From positions 62,001 to 126,000 of the forward strand of contig NZ_BMRM01000018.1 in NCBI RefSeq assembly GCF_014648635.1: a stretch of 64,000 bases of DNA. Reading direction: 5' to 3'. Positions 26,671-36,025 of this stretch are shown piece by piece (positions within the stretch are counted from its first letter, which is position 1; every line of letters begins with the position of its first letter). This DNA comes from Streptomyces cinerochromogenes. Lineage in GTDB: Bacteria > Actinomycetota > Actinomycetes > Streptomycetales > Streptomycetaceae. Below the pieces are notes generated by a model. The model saw only the letters and a list, made by a program, of their open reading frames with translations, was not told the DNA's origin and did not search any database. The translations under genes and the position numbers were made by a program.

Positions 26671-26757
26671 CGGGTGCACCGAGACCGGGCCGCGAACCGC
26701 AAGCGGCTCGACAACCGCGGCGGACGGCCTCCAGCCTTCGATCGCGCCGCCTGCAAG
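26671..26757 (+). pseudogene. IS5-family transposase C-terminal scrap
   Basis: VRVHRDRAANRKRLDNRGGR followed by PPAFDRAACK matches the segment NRxRLGxRGGRPPAFDxxxYKxRNxVER in IS5-group transposases. The following NxVERxFxRLKQWRG motif is missing. The rest of 26468-26942 holds no recognisable gene. Confidence 0.6.
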
Positions 26758-26942
26758 CCGGCGTCCGCCTGCCCGATCTGGACGAGGCCGATGATCAGCA
26801 TGTCGCCAGTTCGCCCGGGGGAACGTGTGGCGCTACCTCTTCCGTGGCGTGATGGTCGGCGACGGCCACCGCCTCGGCGAGGGGCGGCACCCGAACGCCG
26901 ATCGGTCTTGGTCGGACCGCGCATTGCATGGCCCGACGCTTC

Positions 26943-28148
26943 TCACGGGATGAACTTCACCTCTGGGAATGCCGCGCTCGGGCCGTCGAGCAGATGTCCC
27001 CGGCGGTGTCGCAGGTGCAGGTCGAAGAACGCGAGCGGGTATGCCTGTTGGATGCGGACCGCCCGATCCGGATCGAGGGTGCCGATCATGTCCTGGATCT
27101 GCTGGTTGGTCATGCCGAGGACCTTGCCCGCTTGTGGGATCAGTGTCGCGTCGTCGCTGTACGTCTTGTGGATGGCCCCGTCGGCCTGGATGTTCAGCCG
27201 CCAGCCGCGAAGGCGTGTCCAGAACTCGGCGACGTCCGGCATGGCGGCCCGGGTAAACGAAGCGGTCATCATCATGAACGGCCGGTCCAGGTCGGTGGTG
27301 ATGGTCGGCTGCATCGGACCGTCGATACTGAGCCCGGCGCCAACGCGCTGGTCGGCGAGCATAGTGAGCGCGGTGGCGGTGCCGCCCTTCGACCAGCCGA
27401 ACGCGCCGATGCACTTCGGGTCGAGGGCGCCGAGCAGTCCCTGGGGCAGTGGCCTGCCGTCGACGTCGGGGTTGTACCCGCCGGCAAGGTCCTCGACGAC
27501 GTCGAGCACGAACCGGATGTCCGTGGCGAAGTCCCGGGGCCCCAGGAACGGCGGGACTTCTGACGGAACGGTGAGTCGACCGTCGGGGAACTCACTGAAC
27601 GCGTCGTACGTGTGGTCGACGGTGACCACGGCGTAGCCGTGGCTGGCGAGTTCCTGGACCATGAGGGTGTGGTCGCCGCGATGGCTGCCCGCGCCGTGCG
27701 AGTACACGAGGACGGGCAGGCGATGGCCCGTTTGGCGCACGGGTGCGCCGACGTGTGCGGCGGTGAGTGGGCCGAGGGCGGGATCGAGGGGGAAGCCGAC
27801 GTCCGCGAGAAATGCCCGCAGCGCACCCTGGGTCATCCAGGGAGCGCGCGGCAGGCCCTTCGTCTTGCAAGCGGGGTACCAGACGCTGGCCATCAACTCG
27901 CGGTGATGCCCCGGGCCGGCCACAGGATCCGGACGCGAGGTGTCGACGAGGTGGAGCGGCACCGTGCCCACCGGGTGCGGCCCGCTGGGCCTGGGCAGCG
28001 TGAGCTGCGACAGACCGAAGGCGGTCGAAGCCGCCCACGCCTGGCTCGCTGCGCTGATCGGCACGGCGGCCCCGATCCCCGCCGCCAGCGCGGCTGCGAG
28101 CAAGCGACGGCGCGTCACGTCCGTCGTGGTGACCGGTGTGATGGGCAC
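26943..28148 (-). CDS. Tat-exported alpha/beta hydrolase (PAF-acetylhydrolase-like)
   Basis: A protein of 401 residues. Twin-arginine signal TRRRLLAAALAAGIG at 12-26 and an AxA-like cleavage region near 40. The hydrolase domain has strand motif LPVLVYSHGAGSHRG (oxyanion region), nucleophile elbow GWSKG (about residue 245), an Asp in SIDGPMQP, and a probable catalytic His in GAIHKTYSD. The arrangement resembles platelet-activating-factor acetylhydrolase or polyester-hydrolysing esterases of actinomycetes. GTG at 28148 has GGGAGG close upstream. Divergence or operon partners: none. Confidence 0.88.
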   Translation of the reverse strand: MPITPVTTTDVTRRRLLAAALAAGIGAAVPISAASQAWAASTAFGLSQLTLPRPSGPHPVGTVPLHLVDTSRPDPVAGPGHHRELMASVWYPACKTKGLPRAPWMTQGALRAFLADVGFPLDPALGPLTAAHVGAPVRQTGHRLPVLVYSHGAGSHRGDHTLMVQELASHGYAVVTVDHTYDAFSEFPDGRLTVPSEVPPFLGPRDFATDIRFVLDVVEDLAGGYNPDVDGRPLPQGLLGALDPKCIGAFGWSKGGTATALTMLADQRVGAGLSIDGPMQPTITTDLDRPFMMMTASFTRAAMPDVAEFWTRLRGWRLNIQADGAIHKTYSDDATLIPQAGKVLGMTNQQIQDMIGTLDPDRAVRIQQAYPLAFFDLHLRHRRGHLLDGPSAAFPEVKFIP

Positions 28149-28227
28149 ATGTCCTCCCTGGGTTTCTTGGACGGTGTTCGGCGTGCTGTCCGGGTCCGCC
28201 GGACGTCAGCGGGGAGCCGTTCACGGC

Positions 28228-28590
28228 TCACCACGGTTCGACGGGGTTCGGATCAGGACTCCGGGGGGAGCTGCCGTGCTCGATCTGGTGGATGAGGCGC
28301 TTGAGCTGGACGACCTCGTCCCGCAGGGCGCGGTCGCCCGCGGGGGTGAGGGAGAGCCAGGTGCGGGCGCGTTTGCCCTCGTAGCCCTTCTCGATATCGA
28401 CCAGTCCGGCCTTCTCCAGGACGGCGAGGTGCTGGCTGAGGTTTCCGGCGGTGAGGCCGAGCGTTGTGCGCAGGAAGCCGAACTCGACCCGGCGCGCCTG
28501 GTGGGCGACGGTGAGGATGCCGAGGCGGACGCGCTGGTGGACCACGTCGTCCAGACCGGTGACGGGGTGCTGTTCGGGCTGATCGGTCAT
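28228..28590 (-). CDS. ArsR/MarR-like winged-helix regulator
   Basis: A protein of 120 residues of the small wHTH type that pairs with a membrane protein. DDVVHQRVRLGILTVAHQAR, then GLTAGNLSQHLAVLEKAGLV, then the wing KGYEGKRARTWLSLTPAGDRAL. ATG at 28590 overlaps the stop of the upstream membrane protein gene (ATGA), so the two are co-transcribed; such regulators commonly control their own membrane partner. Confidence 0.88.
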   Translation of the reverse strand: MTDQPEQHPVTGLDDVVHQRVRLGILTVAHQARRVEFGFLRTTLGLTAGNLSQHLAVLEKAGLVDIEKGYEGKRARTWLSLTPAGDRALRDEVVQLKRLIHQIEHGSSPRSPDPNPVEPW

Positions 28591-29333
28591 GACGCGTTGC
28601 GCCTGCGGGGCAGCTCGGCCAGGCCGAAGCCGAGGGCGCCGAGCAGGAGGACCACACCGGGGACGGCGTAGCGGGGCAGGAAGAACCAAGGCGAGGTGAA
28701 GGGGATCCCGGACCAACCAGTGGACAGCGGCGCCAGTTCGATGGCCAGATACACCGCGGTGAGCAGGAGCAGGACGCGACTGCGTTCCACCCAGGAGAGC
28801 ACCAGCAACGGCAGCCCAACGTCCGTGGCGTTCCCCACCAGTCGCTCGAGGAACCCCGTCATCGCGGAGCCGGCATCGAGATGCAGGCCCCAGAAGTCGA
28901 GTGGTTCCCCGGGCCGCGGGATCCCGTGGCGGGTGCTCCAGAAGGTGGTGGCGGCCACCACACCGAGCAGGGCGATGCCGGTGAGGATGTAGGGCCGGAC
29001 TGGGGTGCCGACGCCGCGGTTGCGGGAGCGGCGGATGTAGAAGAACGCCGTCGCCGCGTAGGCGAGGGCGATCCCGATGGGCCAGTAGAGCGGCGACCCC
29101 TGCTTGACCAGGGTGCAGCCCGTGCCTGCGGCGGGGTCGGTCGCCGGGCAGGGAACGGTCAGGACCTGGAACGTGAAGCGGCTGACCAGGATTCCGCCCA
29201 ACGTGAGCACGCTGAGCAGCAGGAGAGGAAACCAGGTGCCGCGCTGAGCGGATCGGACCTTGCGGGTCAACTCGTCCAGACCGGCGAGGACTTCCTGAGG
29301 CGTGCCCTGCAAGGGCATCGAAGCGTCTGTCAC
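28587..29333 (-). CDS. Integral membrane protein, regulator partner
   Basis: A protein of 248 residues with about six hydrophobic helices (LLLLSVLTLGGILV; IGIALAYAATAFFYI; ILTGIALLGVVAATTF; LPLLVLSW; VLLLLTAVYLAIEL; VVLLLGALGFGLAEL). A loop between helices 1 and 2 has two Cys (VPCPATDPAAGTGCTLV), perhaps a disulfide outside the cell. Start is GTG 29333. Together with the winged-helix gene 4 bp overlapping downstream it forms a two-gene unit, whose role is unknown. Confidence 0.8.
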   Translation of the reverse strand: MTDASMPLQGTPQEVLAGLDELTRKVRSAQRGTWFPLLLLSVLTLGGILVSRFTFQVLTVPCPATDPAAGTGCTLVKQGSPLYWPIGIALAYAATAFFYIRRSRNRGVGTPVRPYILTGIALLGVVAATTFWSTRHGIPRPGEPLDFWGLHLDAGSAMTGFLERLVGNATDVGLPLLVLSWVERSRVLLLLTAVYLAIELAPLSTGWSGIPFTSPWFFLPRYAVPGVVLLLGALGFGLAELPRRRNAS

Positions 29334-29472
29334 CCAGTCAGCTTTGCATCACAAATCAGTTCTGGCAAGAAACCTATGTGTATTCCAATCGAGTCCGGGA
29401 AACCCGCTGGTCCGAGGTCGGCCCCGCTGGCTCGCGTTGATGCGAGGGGCCATCAAGTCCTCGCCCCAACAC

Positions 29473-29880
29473 CTACAGCTGCGTGCCGAGTTCTCGGGGC
29501 TGGGCAGCATCTCGCGGGCGGCGCAGGGTGATTTCGGGGGTGGCTACGGTGGGCCGACCGCCGGGGGTGGTGGTGTCCAGGCGCTCGTGCAGCGAGCAGA
29601 ACCCGGTCTCCCGGCGGCGCAGTTCACCGACCATGTTCACCAAGTCCTTGAGGGAGCGGCCGTAGCGGTCGAGGACGGGGACCACCAGGGTGCCGCCGGC
29701 GGCGAGGAAGGCGTGGCAGGCCTTCAGCTCGGGCCGGAGGTCGTCCGTGCCGGACTTCTTGCCGGCGACGATGCGTCGGCACCCGGGCGGCGGTGAGTGC
29801 ATCGATCTGGCGGTCGAGCTTTTGGCCGCCGGTGGAGACCCGGGCGTAGCCGATGAGGATCTCGGTGCGGTGGGCGGGTT
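29473..29880 (-). pseudogene. Serine recombinase (resolvase) pseudogene
   Basis: The N-terminal resolvase motif IGYARVSTGGQKLDRQIDAL is readable, with the catalytic Ser in ARVS. One extra C at about 29780 then shifts the frame to AGCRRIVAGKKSGTDDLRPELKACHAFLAAGGTLVVPVLDRYGRSLKDLVNM. From TTTPGG the protein jumps directly to RPTVATPE, so the long linker helix (FHVFAALAEFxREL) is deleted, and a further shift follows. No function remains. It probably came with a lost transposon. Confidence 0.78.
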
Positions 29881-30588
29881 CGGCGACCAGGGGGTTCGAA
29901 GAAGTCGTGCTCGGAGGGGGTGCTCACGCTCTGAACGGCAGGAGCTCCGCGCCTCCGGCCGCGTTCCGAACCAGCTCACTGGCAGCTGACCGCTCCTGCT
30001 ACTGGCCGTTCCGATCCTCCCCGAGGGCCTACGTCCACGCCGATTCTGCTGCTCCCAGATCACCGGGGGGGTGGGAGTTCGGGGAAGACCAGCCGACCGG
30101 GACGACACGCGGCACGGGCCCGGTCCTCCGACGGCGGGGTTCAGCGCCCGCGCCCGCCGTCAGCTCGCCGGCGACCAGCGGGGGGGGGCGTCGGCGGGGG
30201 AGAGGTCGCGCCGCGTCCGGTGCCGGCGGGCAGCACGCCGCCAGAGGCCGGAGGCATCGCGGGCGACGTCGACACCGAGCGGGCGTGGGCAGTTGGTCCC
30301 GTTCCTGCGCGAGCATCGGCGTCACCGGTGGTCGCAGCTCCATGGCATGGCTCCGGTGTGCGACCGCGGCGCCCGGAGCGCAACTCTGCAGAGCACTGGT
30401 GGAGGGGCGGCACGCGGCCGCCGGTGTGCCGTCGGACCCGGAAATGAGCCTTCGGCCCGACCCCGGACCGGGGTGCGGCAGGCCGGTTGAGGACGGCCAG
30501 CCGTAGGGCCGCGTACCCGTCCCCTGGGCGGGCCGGTGGCCGACGTCTGCGGTGCGCAGCACGCCACGTGCACGTGGCCGTGTGCGGC
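29881..30588. other. 0.7 kb without a recognisable gene
   Basis: Contains a run of ten G at 30180-30189 and several out-of-frame open stretches with no motif. I see no promoter or RNA structure. Confidence 0.5.
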
Positions 30589-30996
30589 CTACCGCTTGGG
30601 CCAGATGAGACCCTGATCGGTCCAGGTGACACCCTTGTTGCGGCAGAGGCAGAAGGGGTGGCTGACGGGGTCGGCGTAGACGCGGAAGCCGTAGCCGTCG
30701 GGGCCGACGCAGTCCCGCTGCAGGGTCGCGCCGAGGGCCAGGACGCGGCGCTGTTCGGCCTCGATGTCGTCGACTTCGAAGTCGAGGTGGAACTGCTTGG
30801 GGTGCTCGCTGTCGGGCCACTGCGGGGCGCGGTAGTCCTCCACCCGGGTGAAGGCCAGTTCGATATCGCCGAACTGGATACCGGCCCAGTTCTCGTTACT
30901 GCCCTCCTTGACCGGGAGCCCCATCACCTCGGAGTAGAAGGCTGCCAGCTTCATCGTGTCCGGGCAATCGATGATGAAGTCGGTTAGTCGTAGCAT
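30589..30996 (-). CDS. VOC-family (glyoxalase/bleomycin resistance-like) protein
   Basis: A protein of 135 residues. ATG at 30996. Two beta-alpha-beta modules: LTDFIIDCPDTMKLAAFYSE, then VMGLPVKEG, and HLDFEVDDIEAEQRRVLALG with YGFRVYADPVSHPFCLCR near the end. Single-domain VOC proteins bind metal as dimers; His in FHLDFEV and Glu-type residues could serve. Substrate unknown. Monocistronic. Confidence 0.88.
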   Translation of the reverse strand: MLRLTDFIIDCPDTMKLAAFYSEVMGLPVKEGSNENWAGIQFGDIELAFTRVEDYRAPQWPDSEHPKQFHLDFEVDDIEAEQRRVLALGATLQRDCVGPDGYGFRVYADPVSHPFCLCRNKGVTWTDQGLIWPKR

Positions 30997-31438
30997 CCCG
31001 CGATCTTGCCACAAGATCAGATGGGCCGGACTTGGGCGCCGAACTCGGCGTCACGGCGGACTCGGTCAACCGCTGCCGCCGCGGCGCCCGCAACTCGACG
31101 GGGAATGCGAGCACCCCCCATGCAGCGGCGGCGGGATGGTCGGCCCGACGACGGCGATCGGCTGGGCCCGGGTGTGGCAGCCTACGTGAGTGACCGCCCC
31201 CGGACAGCCGCGGCGGCATCCGGCATTCCGGAGGTCATCCGAGGACGTGCCCGTGCGCTCAGCAGGGTGAAGGAGTGCCTGTCGAGCCAACGCCTCGTCC
31301 GTAGGCACGTAACGTCTCTGGACTGTCGAGGGTTGGGAGCTTGACCGCCCCCCTCGATCGCCTCCCTCGCGGACCTTCCTCGAGCGTCCCTGGAATGGGA
31401 ACTCCCGCCAGATCTCCTCCACCACCGGAGCTCTCCTC
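30997..31438. other. Intergenic region, no gene seen
   Basis: 440 bases between the VOC gene (transcribed away) and the amidohydrolase gene. It should carry both promoters. I see no symmetric element above chance and no small ORF with a ribosome site. Confidence 0.5.
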
Positions 31439-34400
31439 ATGACCACAGCGGCACTGGGACTCCCCGGCGAACCCTCCGACGAAGAGCCGGCCGACCCCCC
31501 GGCAGGTGTGCCCGCACATCCTCGCGCGGCCGCACCCGACGAGACAGCTACCGGAGGGCTCCCCGCGGGTGTCACCCGGCGGTGCTTCCTGAGCGCGACG
31601 GCCCTGGGCGGCGTCGGTGCCACGCTCGCCCCGTTCTCGGCGTCCTCTGCGGCGGCCGCATCACCCTGCGCCCCTTCGCCGGGCAGGTTCGGGGCAAGAG
31701 GACCGTACAGCCGGACGCTGACGTTCACTGCCGGCACCAACGCGTCCGCGACGGTCTCACCCGACGGCGACCGGCTCGTCATCGAGGTGCAGGGCGTGCT
31801 GTGGGCGTTGCCACGCGGTGGGGGCACGGCGACCGCGCTGACCGCCCCGGAGCTGGAACCGACCCGTCCCGCCTGGTCCCCGGACGGCTCGGCGATCGCC
31901 TTCTGCTCCTACAAGGGCGGCGGCTTCCACGTGTGGACGATGGCCCCGGACGGTTCGGACCCGCGCCGGCTCACCTCCGGCCCCTGGGACGACCGGGGCG
32001 TGTCCTGGTCACCGGACGGCACGCGGATCGCCTTCGCCTCCGAGCGCGGCGGAGACCCGGTGCGGGGCAGTTCGTACGACATCTGGACCGTGGACGTGGC
32101 GGCCGGTGAGCTGACCCGTCTGACCAGCCGGCCGGACGTCGAGGACTACGACCCCGCCTGGCACCCGGACGGCGCCCGGATCCTCTTCGTACGCGCGGAC
32201 GCCGCCGGAGCGCGCACCCTCGCCTCCGTACCGGCCGCGGGCGGCGAGGTCACCACGGTACGCACGGTCGACGCCGGCACGGTGATGTGCCCCGCCGTCT
32301 CCAGGGACGGCCGCGTGGCCTTCGTGTGGACCGCCGGCGGAACCCGATCCGCCGCCGCGACCTCGGCCCTGGTCGTGGACGGCCGGACGGTCTCGGGCAG
32401 GGAGGACGTCTCGCCACTCCCGCCCTGCTGGACGCCGGACGGTGGCCTGCTCCACTTCGCCGACGGTCGGCTCAAAGCCCTGAGCCCCTCCCTGGAATCG
32501 GCTCGGGACATCCCGTTCACCGCCTCGTTCGACGTCCCCCGGCCCGTGTACCGCCGCAAGGCACGCGACTTCGACTCCACCGCTCCAGGGCCGGTGCGCG
32601 GCATCCACCTCCCGGCGCTCTCACCCGACGGCGGATCCGTCGTCTTCGCCGCACTGAACGCCCTGTGGCTGATGCCCGTCGGCGCGCGGCCCCGCAAGCT
32701 GTTCCAGGCCGACCCGTCCCGGTACGTGCAGATGCCGTCCTGGGCCAGGGACGGCAAGAGCATCGTCTACTCGTACGACGGGGACGCCGGCGGCGACGGT
32801 CTGGCCGCCGTCCACCGGTTCTCCCTTCCTGTCGGCGAGGACACGGTCCTGGCCACCGGCGGCCGCCTCAACCCGGCCCTCGCCCCTGACGGGAAGCGGC
32901 TCGCCTGTCACGACACCACCGGGAACCTCCTCCTCGTCGATGTCGCATCCGGTGCCGAGACCACACTCGCCGCACCCCTCGGCGGCAACGGCCTGCCTGG
33001 TCGGCCCAGTTGGTCCCCGGACGGCCGGTACATCGCTCTGTGCGACCGCAACCGGCTCAACCAGCGGTTCCGTGAGGGCTACAACGTGATCCGGGTGATC
33101 GACACCCGTGACGGATCTTCCAGGGCCTTTCTGCCGCTGCCCCACACCTCGGTCTCCGACCGCTGCGACAGCGGACCGGTCTGGTCGCCCGACGGAACGG
33201 CGCTGGCACTGGTCGTGGAGTCCGCGTTGTGGGTCCTGCCCGTCGGCCCGGACGGCACACCCGCCGGCGGACCGCGGCGCATCACCGACGAACCGGCCGA
33301 CCACCCGTCGTGGTCCGGTGACTCCCGCCGCCTGCTCTACCTCTCCGGCGGCCGGCTGCGGCTGGTCGACCGGGACGGCACAGGGCGCCGTACCCTCCGC
33401 GTCCCCTTGGCGGCCGCCCGCCGCCTGCCGCTCCGCACCGACGTGACCCGGGTGCACGCCGGACGGCTGTGGGACGGCACGGGGGACACCGTCCGCGAGG
33501 ACGTCGACATCGTCGTCACCGGCAACCGCATCACCGCCGTCGAACGGCACCGCTCCGGCGCCCGGCGAACGGGAGAACGGCGGATCGACGCGTCCGGATG
33601 CACCGTCATCCCCGGCCTGTGGGACTCCCACACCCACCCCTACCAGAACATCTACGGCGGCCGTCAGACCAGCCTGATGCTCGCCTACGGCATCACCACC
33701 AACGTCTCCCTGGGCGGCTTCGCCTACGAGCAGGCACGCCTGCGCGAAGCCGCCGACAGCGGCGCCATCGCCGGCCCCCGGCTGCTCACCACCGGCGAAC
33801 TCATCGACGGCAGCCGGGTCGCGTACAGCATGGGCCGCGCCCACAACACTTCCGACGGCCTGCGGCGCACCCTCCAACGTGCCATCGCGCTCGACTACGA
33901 CTTCGTCAAGACCTACGTCCGTGCCCCGGCCCAGGTGATGGCGGAGGCGGCCCGCACCGCCCACGAGAGGCTCGGCGTCCCCGCCGGAAGCCACCTGCTG
34001 ACGCCCGGGACTCAGGTCGGCCAGGACCTGACGACGCATCTGACGGCGACCCAGCGCCAGGAGTACGGCCGCTCAGCGTCCGCCACCGGACACACCTACG
34101 AGGACGTCCACGAAATGTACCGGGCCGGCCGCTTCGGGATCATCATCACGCCCTTCAACGCCCTCTGCCTGCTCGGGGACGACCCGGCTCTGGCCGATGA
34201 CCCCCGGGTGACCACTCTCATGCCCCCGTGGGACTCCGTTGCCGTGAAAGCCTTGGCCAAGGCCCGGCCCACTGAGGAGCAACTGCGCGAACTTCGAAGG
34301 GAAATGACCACCTACCGGCGGGTCGTCACCGACGGCGGCACACTCGCCATGGGGACCGACTCCCCTCTCACCCCCATCGGTCTCCAGGTCCACCTCGGCC

Positions 34401-34729
34401 TGCGGGCCCTGCACCAGTACGCCGGTCTGTCCCCCGCCCAGACCCTGCGGACCGCAACCGTCGTGCCCGCCCGCATGTTCGGCGTCGAGGACGACCTGGG
34501 CACCGCCGAACCCGGCAAGCTGGCCGACCTCACGGTGATCGACGGCAACCCCTTCCAGGACTTCACCGACCTGACACGCGTCTCCTGGGTGATGCGCGAT
34601 GGCATCGTGCACCGTCGGGACGACGTGGTCGGCCCCCACCACCTCGCCGCCGCGCGGACGGTCGGCGACAGCGAGCACTGGCACGCGGTCGGCCGGATCA
34701 TCCGTCGCGAAAGCTGCTGCGCGCCCTGA
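31439..34729 (+). CDS. Tat-exported TolB-propeller/amidohydrolase fusion protein
   Basis: A protein of 1096 residues. Tat-type signal TRRCFLSATALGGVGA near 46-61, then a WD40/PD40 beta-propeller (about 90-660) with repeated WSPDG motifs, then a metal-dependent amidohydrolase (about 680-1080). Metal ligands: His731 and His733 in DSHTHPY, the possible carboxylated Lys in FVKTYVR, His in AGSHLL and TGHTYED, Asp in GTDSPL. Such TolB-amidohydrolase fusions are known in bacteria (imidazolonepropionase/prolidase-like) and probably cleave cyclic amides or dipeptides outside the membrane. The unusual Cys after the twin Arg might also allow lipoprotein processing. Ends convergently with the SMP-30-like gene. 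Confidence 0.9.
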   Translation: MTTAALGLPGEPSDEEPADPPAGVPAHPRAAAPDETATGGLPAGVTRRCFLSATALGGVGATLAPFSASSAAAASPCAPSPGRFGARGPYSRTLTFTAGTNASATVSPDGDRLVIEVQGVLWALPRGGGTATALTAPELEPTRPAWSPDGSAIAFCSYKGGGFHVWTMAPDGSDPRRLTSGPWDDRGVSWSPDGTRIAFASERGGDPVRGSSYDIWTVDVAAGELTRLTSRPDVEDYDPAWHPDGARILFVRADAAGARTLASVPAAGGEVTTVRTVDAGTVMCPAVSRDGRVAFVWTAGGTRSAAATSALVVDGRTVSGREDVSPLPPCWTPDGGLLHFADGRLKALSPSLESARDIPFTASFDVPRPVYRRKARDFDSTAPGPVRGIHLPALSPDGGSVVFAALNALWLMPVGARPRKLFQADPSRYVQMPSWARDGKSIVYSYDGDAGGDGLAAVHRFSLPVGEDTVLATGGRLNPALAPDGKRLACHDTTGNLLLVDVASGAETTLAAPLGGNGLPGRPSWSPDGRYIALCDRNRLNQRFREGYNVIRVIDTRDGSSRAFLPLPHTSVSDRCDSGPVWSPDGTALALVVESALWVLPVGPDGTPAGGPRRITDEPADHPSWSGDSRRLLYLSGGRLRLVDRDGTGRRTLRVPLAAARRLPLRTDVTRVHAGRLWDGTGDTVREDVDIVVTGNRITAVERHRSGARRTGERRIDASGCTVIPGLWDSHTHPYQNIYGGRQTSLMLAYGITTNVSLGGFAYEQARLREAADSGAIAGPRLLTTGELIDGSRVAYSMGRAHNTSDGLRRTLQRAIALDYDFVKTYVRAPAQVMAEAARTAHERLGVPAGSHLLTPGTQVGQDLTTHLTATQRQEYGRSASATGHTYEDVHEMYRAGRFGIIITPFNALCLLGDDPALADDPRVTTLMPPWDSVAVKALAKARPTEEQLRELRREMTTYRRVVTDGGTLAMGTDSPLTPIGLQVHLGLRALHQYAGLSPAQTLRTATVVPARMFGVEDDLGTAEPGKLADLTVIDGNPFQDFTDLTRVSWVMRDGIVHRRDDVVGPHHLAAARTVGDSEHWHAVGRIIRRESCCAP

Positions 34730-34801
34730 TCGTCGTCGCCGTGCGCGAGGGGCCGGCCGCAACGCCGTGTTCCGCAGGGCGACGGCCAGGGGAGCGGAGC
34801 A

Positions 34802-34823
34802 TCCGTCCGTCCGGACGGACGGA
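34802..34823. terminator. 22-bp perfect palindrome between convergent genes
   Basis: Arms TCCGTCCGTCC and GGACGGACGGA meet with no spacer. It lies 73 bp after the amidohydrolase stop and 96 bp after the SMP-30-like stop, so it could terminate both transcripts as a cruciform-like hairpin, although a loopless hairpin would have to open its centre. Confidence 0.5.
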
Positions 34824-34918
34824 GCACAGAGTGCGCCACCTGGTCGCAGCCGCCCCGCGGCGAGTTCCGCGCTCAGCACCCTCCGTTGCGTTGCGCCCCT
34901 GCGCCTCGGCCGCCGGAG

Positions 34919-35905
34919 TCACATCCCCGTCACCCGTGCCACCGTGAACGGTGTCCGAGGGGTGCCCGGGCCCATCGGGCCCCCCTTGTCGAACTGGGAG
35001 CGGACGACCAGCAGGCCGCGACGGTCGCGGGCCAGGGTGGTCGGGGTCTGGAGCGCGGGGTCGGTAAAACTGCCGGTGAGGCGGGCCCTGGTGCCGTCGG
35101 GGGACAGGCGCCAGCGCGTGAGGGTGTGGGTGGCGTTGTGCGCGGCCCACAGCGTGCCGTGCCCCAGCTCCAGTCCGTCGCCGTGCGCAAGGTCGCCGCC
35201 GTGCAGGGCGACCTGCTGTACCGAGCCGTCGGTCACGGCCACCCGGTAGAGGCCGCCGCCGGGCATGTCGACGACGAACAGCAGACGTCCGCTGGGATTG
35301 GCGGCGATGCCGTTGAGGGCATAGGCCGCGGACGGTCGCGAAGGCAGGTCCGCGCTCAGGTCGTAACGTGCGGTGAATGCCGCCCGGCCGCCGCGTGCGC
35401 GGGCCAGTTCGGCCGGGGTGACACGGTAGATCAGCGGACGCACGCTGTCGGTGATGTACGCCGTTCCGTCCGCGGTGACCACGAGGTCGTTCAGGAAGCG
35501 CGGATTGTCGTCCGGTACCTCGAAGCGGGCCAGCAGGCTCCGGTCGCGCAGGTCGTACACGTCCACGCCGGTGGTGGAGTCGATCACCCAAAGGCGGCCC
35601 GCGCGGTCGACCTTGAGGCCGTTGGCCGTGGTCCGGCCGTCGGCACCGGCCGGCAGGAAGACCTGGGCGGTGCGGTGTCCGGCAGCGGCCCGGTAGACCG
35701 CACCGGTGGTGTACGAGCCGACGTACGCGTCGCCCGTCCTGCGGTCGAGGGCGATGCCCTCGGGATAGGCCCGCTCGTCGGGAAGGGTGAACGCGGTGGA
35801 GATGCGGGGCCGGGTGGCCGCTTGTGCGGACATGGGGGCGGTCACAGCCAGGGCGACGGCCGCGCCGGCCGTCAGGAAGGTGCGGCGGTCCATCGAACGG
35901 GGCAC
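34919..35905 (-). CDS. Tat-exported SMP-30/gluconolactonase-like protein
   Basis: A protein of 328 residues; start GTG 35905 or, four codons later, ATG (MDRRTFL). Twin-arginine signal MDRRTFLTAGAAVALAV. The rest is a six-bladed propeller of the SMP-30/gluconolactonase/LRE type (LPDERAYPEGIALDRRTGDAYVG; NGLKVDRAGRLWVID; LNDLVVTADGTAYITDS; GIAANPSGRLLFVVD), with metal-site candidates Glu in PEGIAL, Asn in FLNDLV and Asp in VTADG. Such proteins hydrolyse lactones or bind small ligands outside the cell. It is divergent from the MarR gene at 36012. Confidence 0.88.
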   Translation of the reverse strand: MPRSMDRRTFLTAGAAVALAVTAPMSAQAATRPRISTAFTLPDERAYPEGIALDRRTGDAYVGSYTTGAVYRAAAGHRTAQVFLPAGADGRTTANGLKVDRAGRLWVIDSTTGVDVYDLRDRSLLARFEVPDDNPRFLNDLVVTADGTAYITDSVRPLIYRVTPAELARARGGRAAFTARYDLSADLPSRPSAAYALNGIAANPSGRLLFVVDMPGGGLYRVAVTDGSVQQVALHGGDLAHGDGLELGHGTLWAAHNATHTLTRWRLSPDGTRARLTGSFTDPALQTPTTLARDRRGLLVVRSQFDKGGPMGPGTPRTPFTVARVTGM

Positions 35906-35961
35906 GGGTATCGGCGCCTCTCGGATCGATTGAAGTCTTACTTACTGACGGACGCGAATCT

Positions 35962-35979
35962 ATGTTAGAGCACTAATAT
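35962..35979. promoter_or_regulatory. AT-rich MarR-type inverted repeat
   Basis: ATGTTAGAGCACTAATAT contains TTAG-AGCA-CTAA with partial extension (one mismatched pair). It lies between the divergent SMP-30-like and MarR genes and is a plausible MarR operator. Confidence 0.5.
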
Positions 35980-36007
35980 TCGTCAACGTGTGAATCTGTG
36001 CAGGAGC

Positions 36008-36025
36008 GTGCATGGATCGATGCAC
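36008..36025. promoter_or_regulatory. Inverted repeat over the MarR start codon
   Basis: GTGCAT-GGATCG-ATGCAC overlaps the ATG at 36012, directly after the ribosome site AGGAG. It may be a second, autoregulatory MarR site or a translation-control hairpin. Confidence 0.45.
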
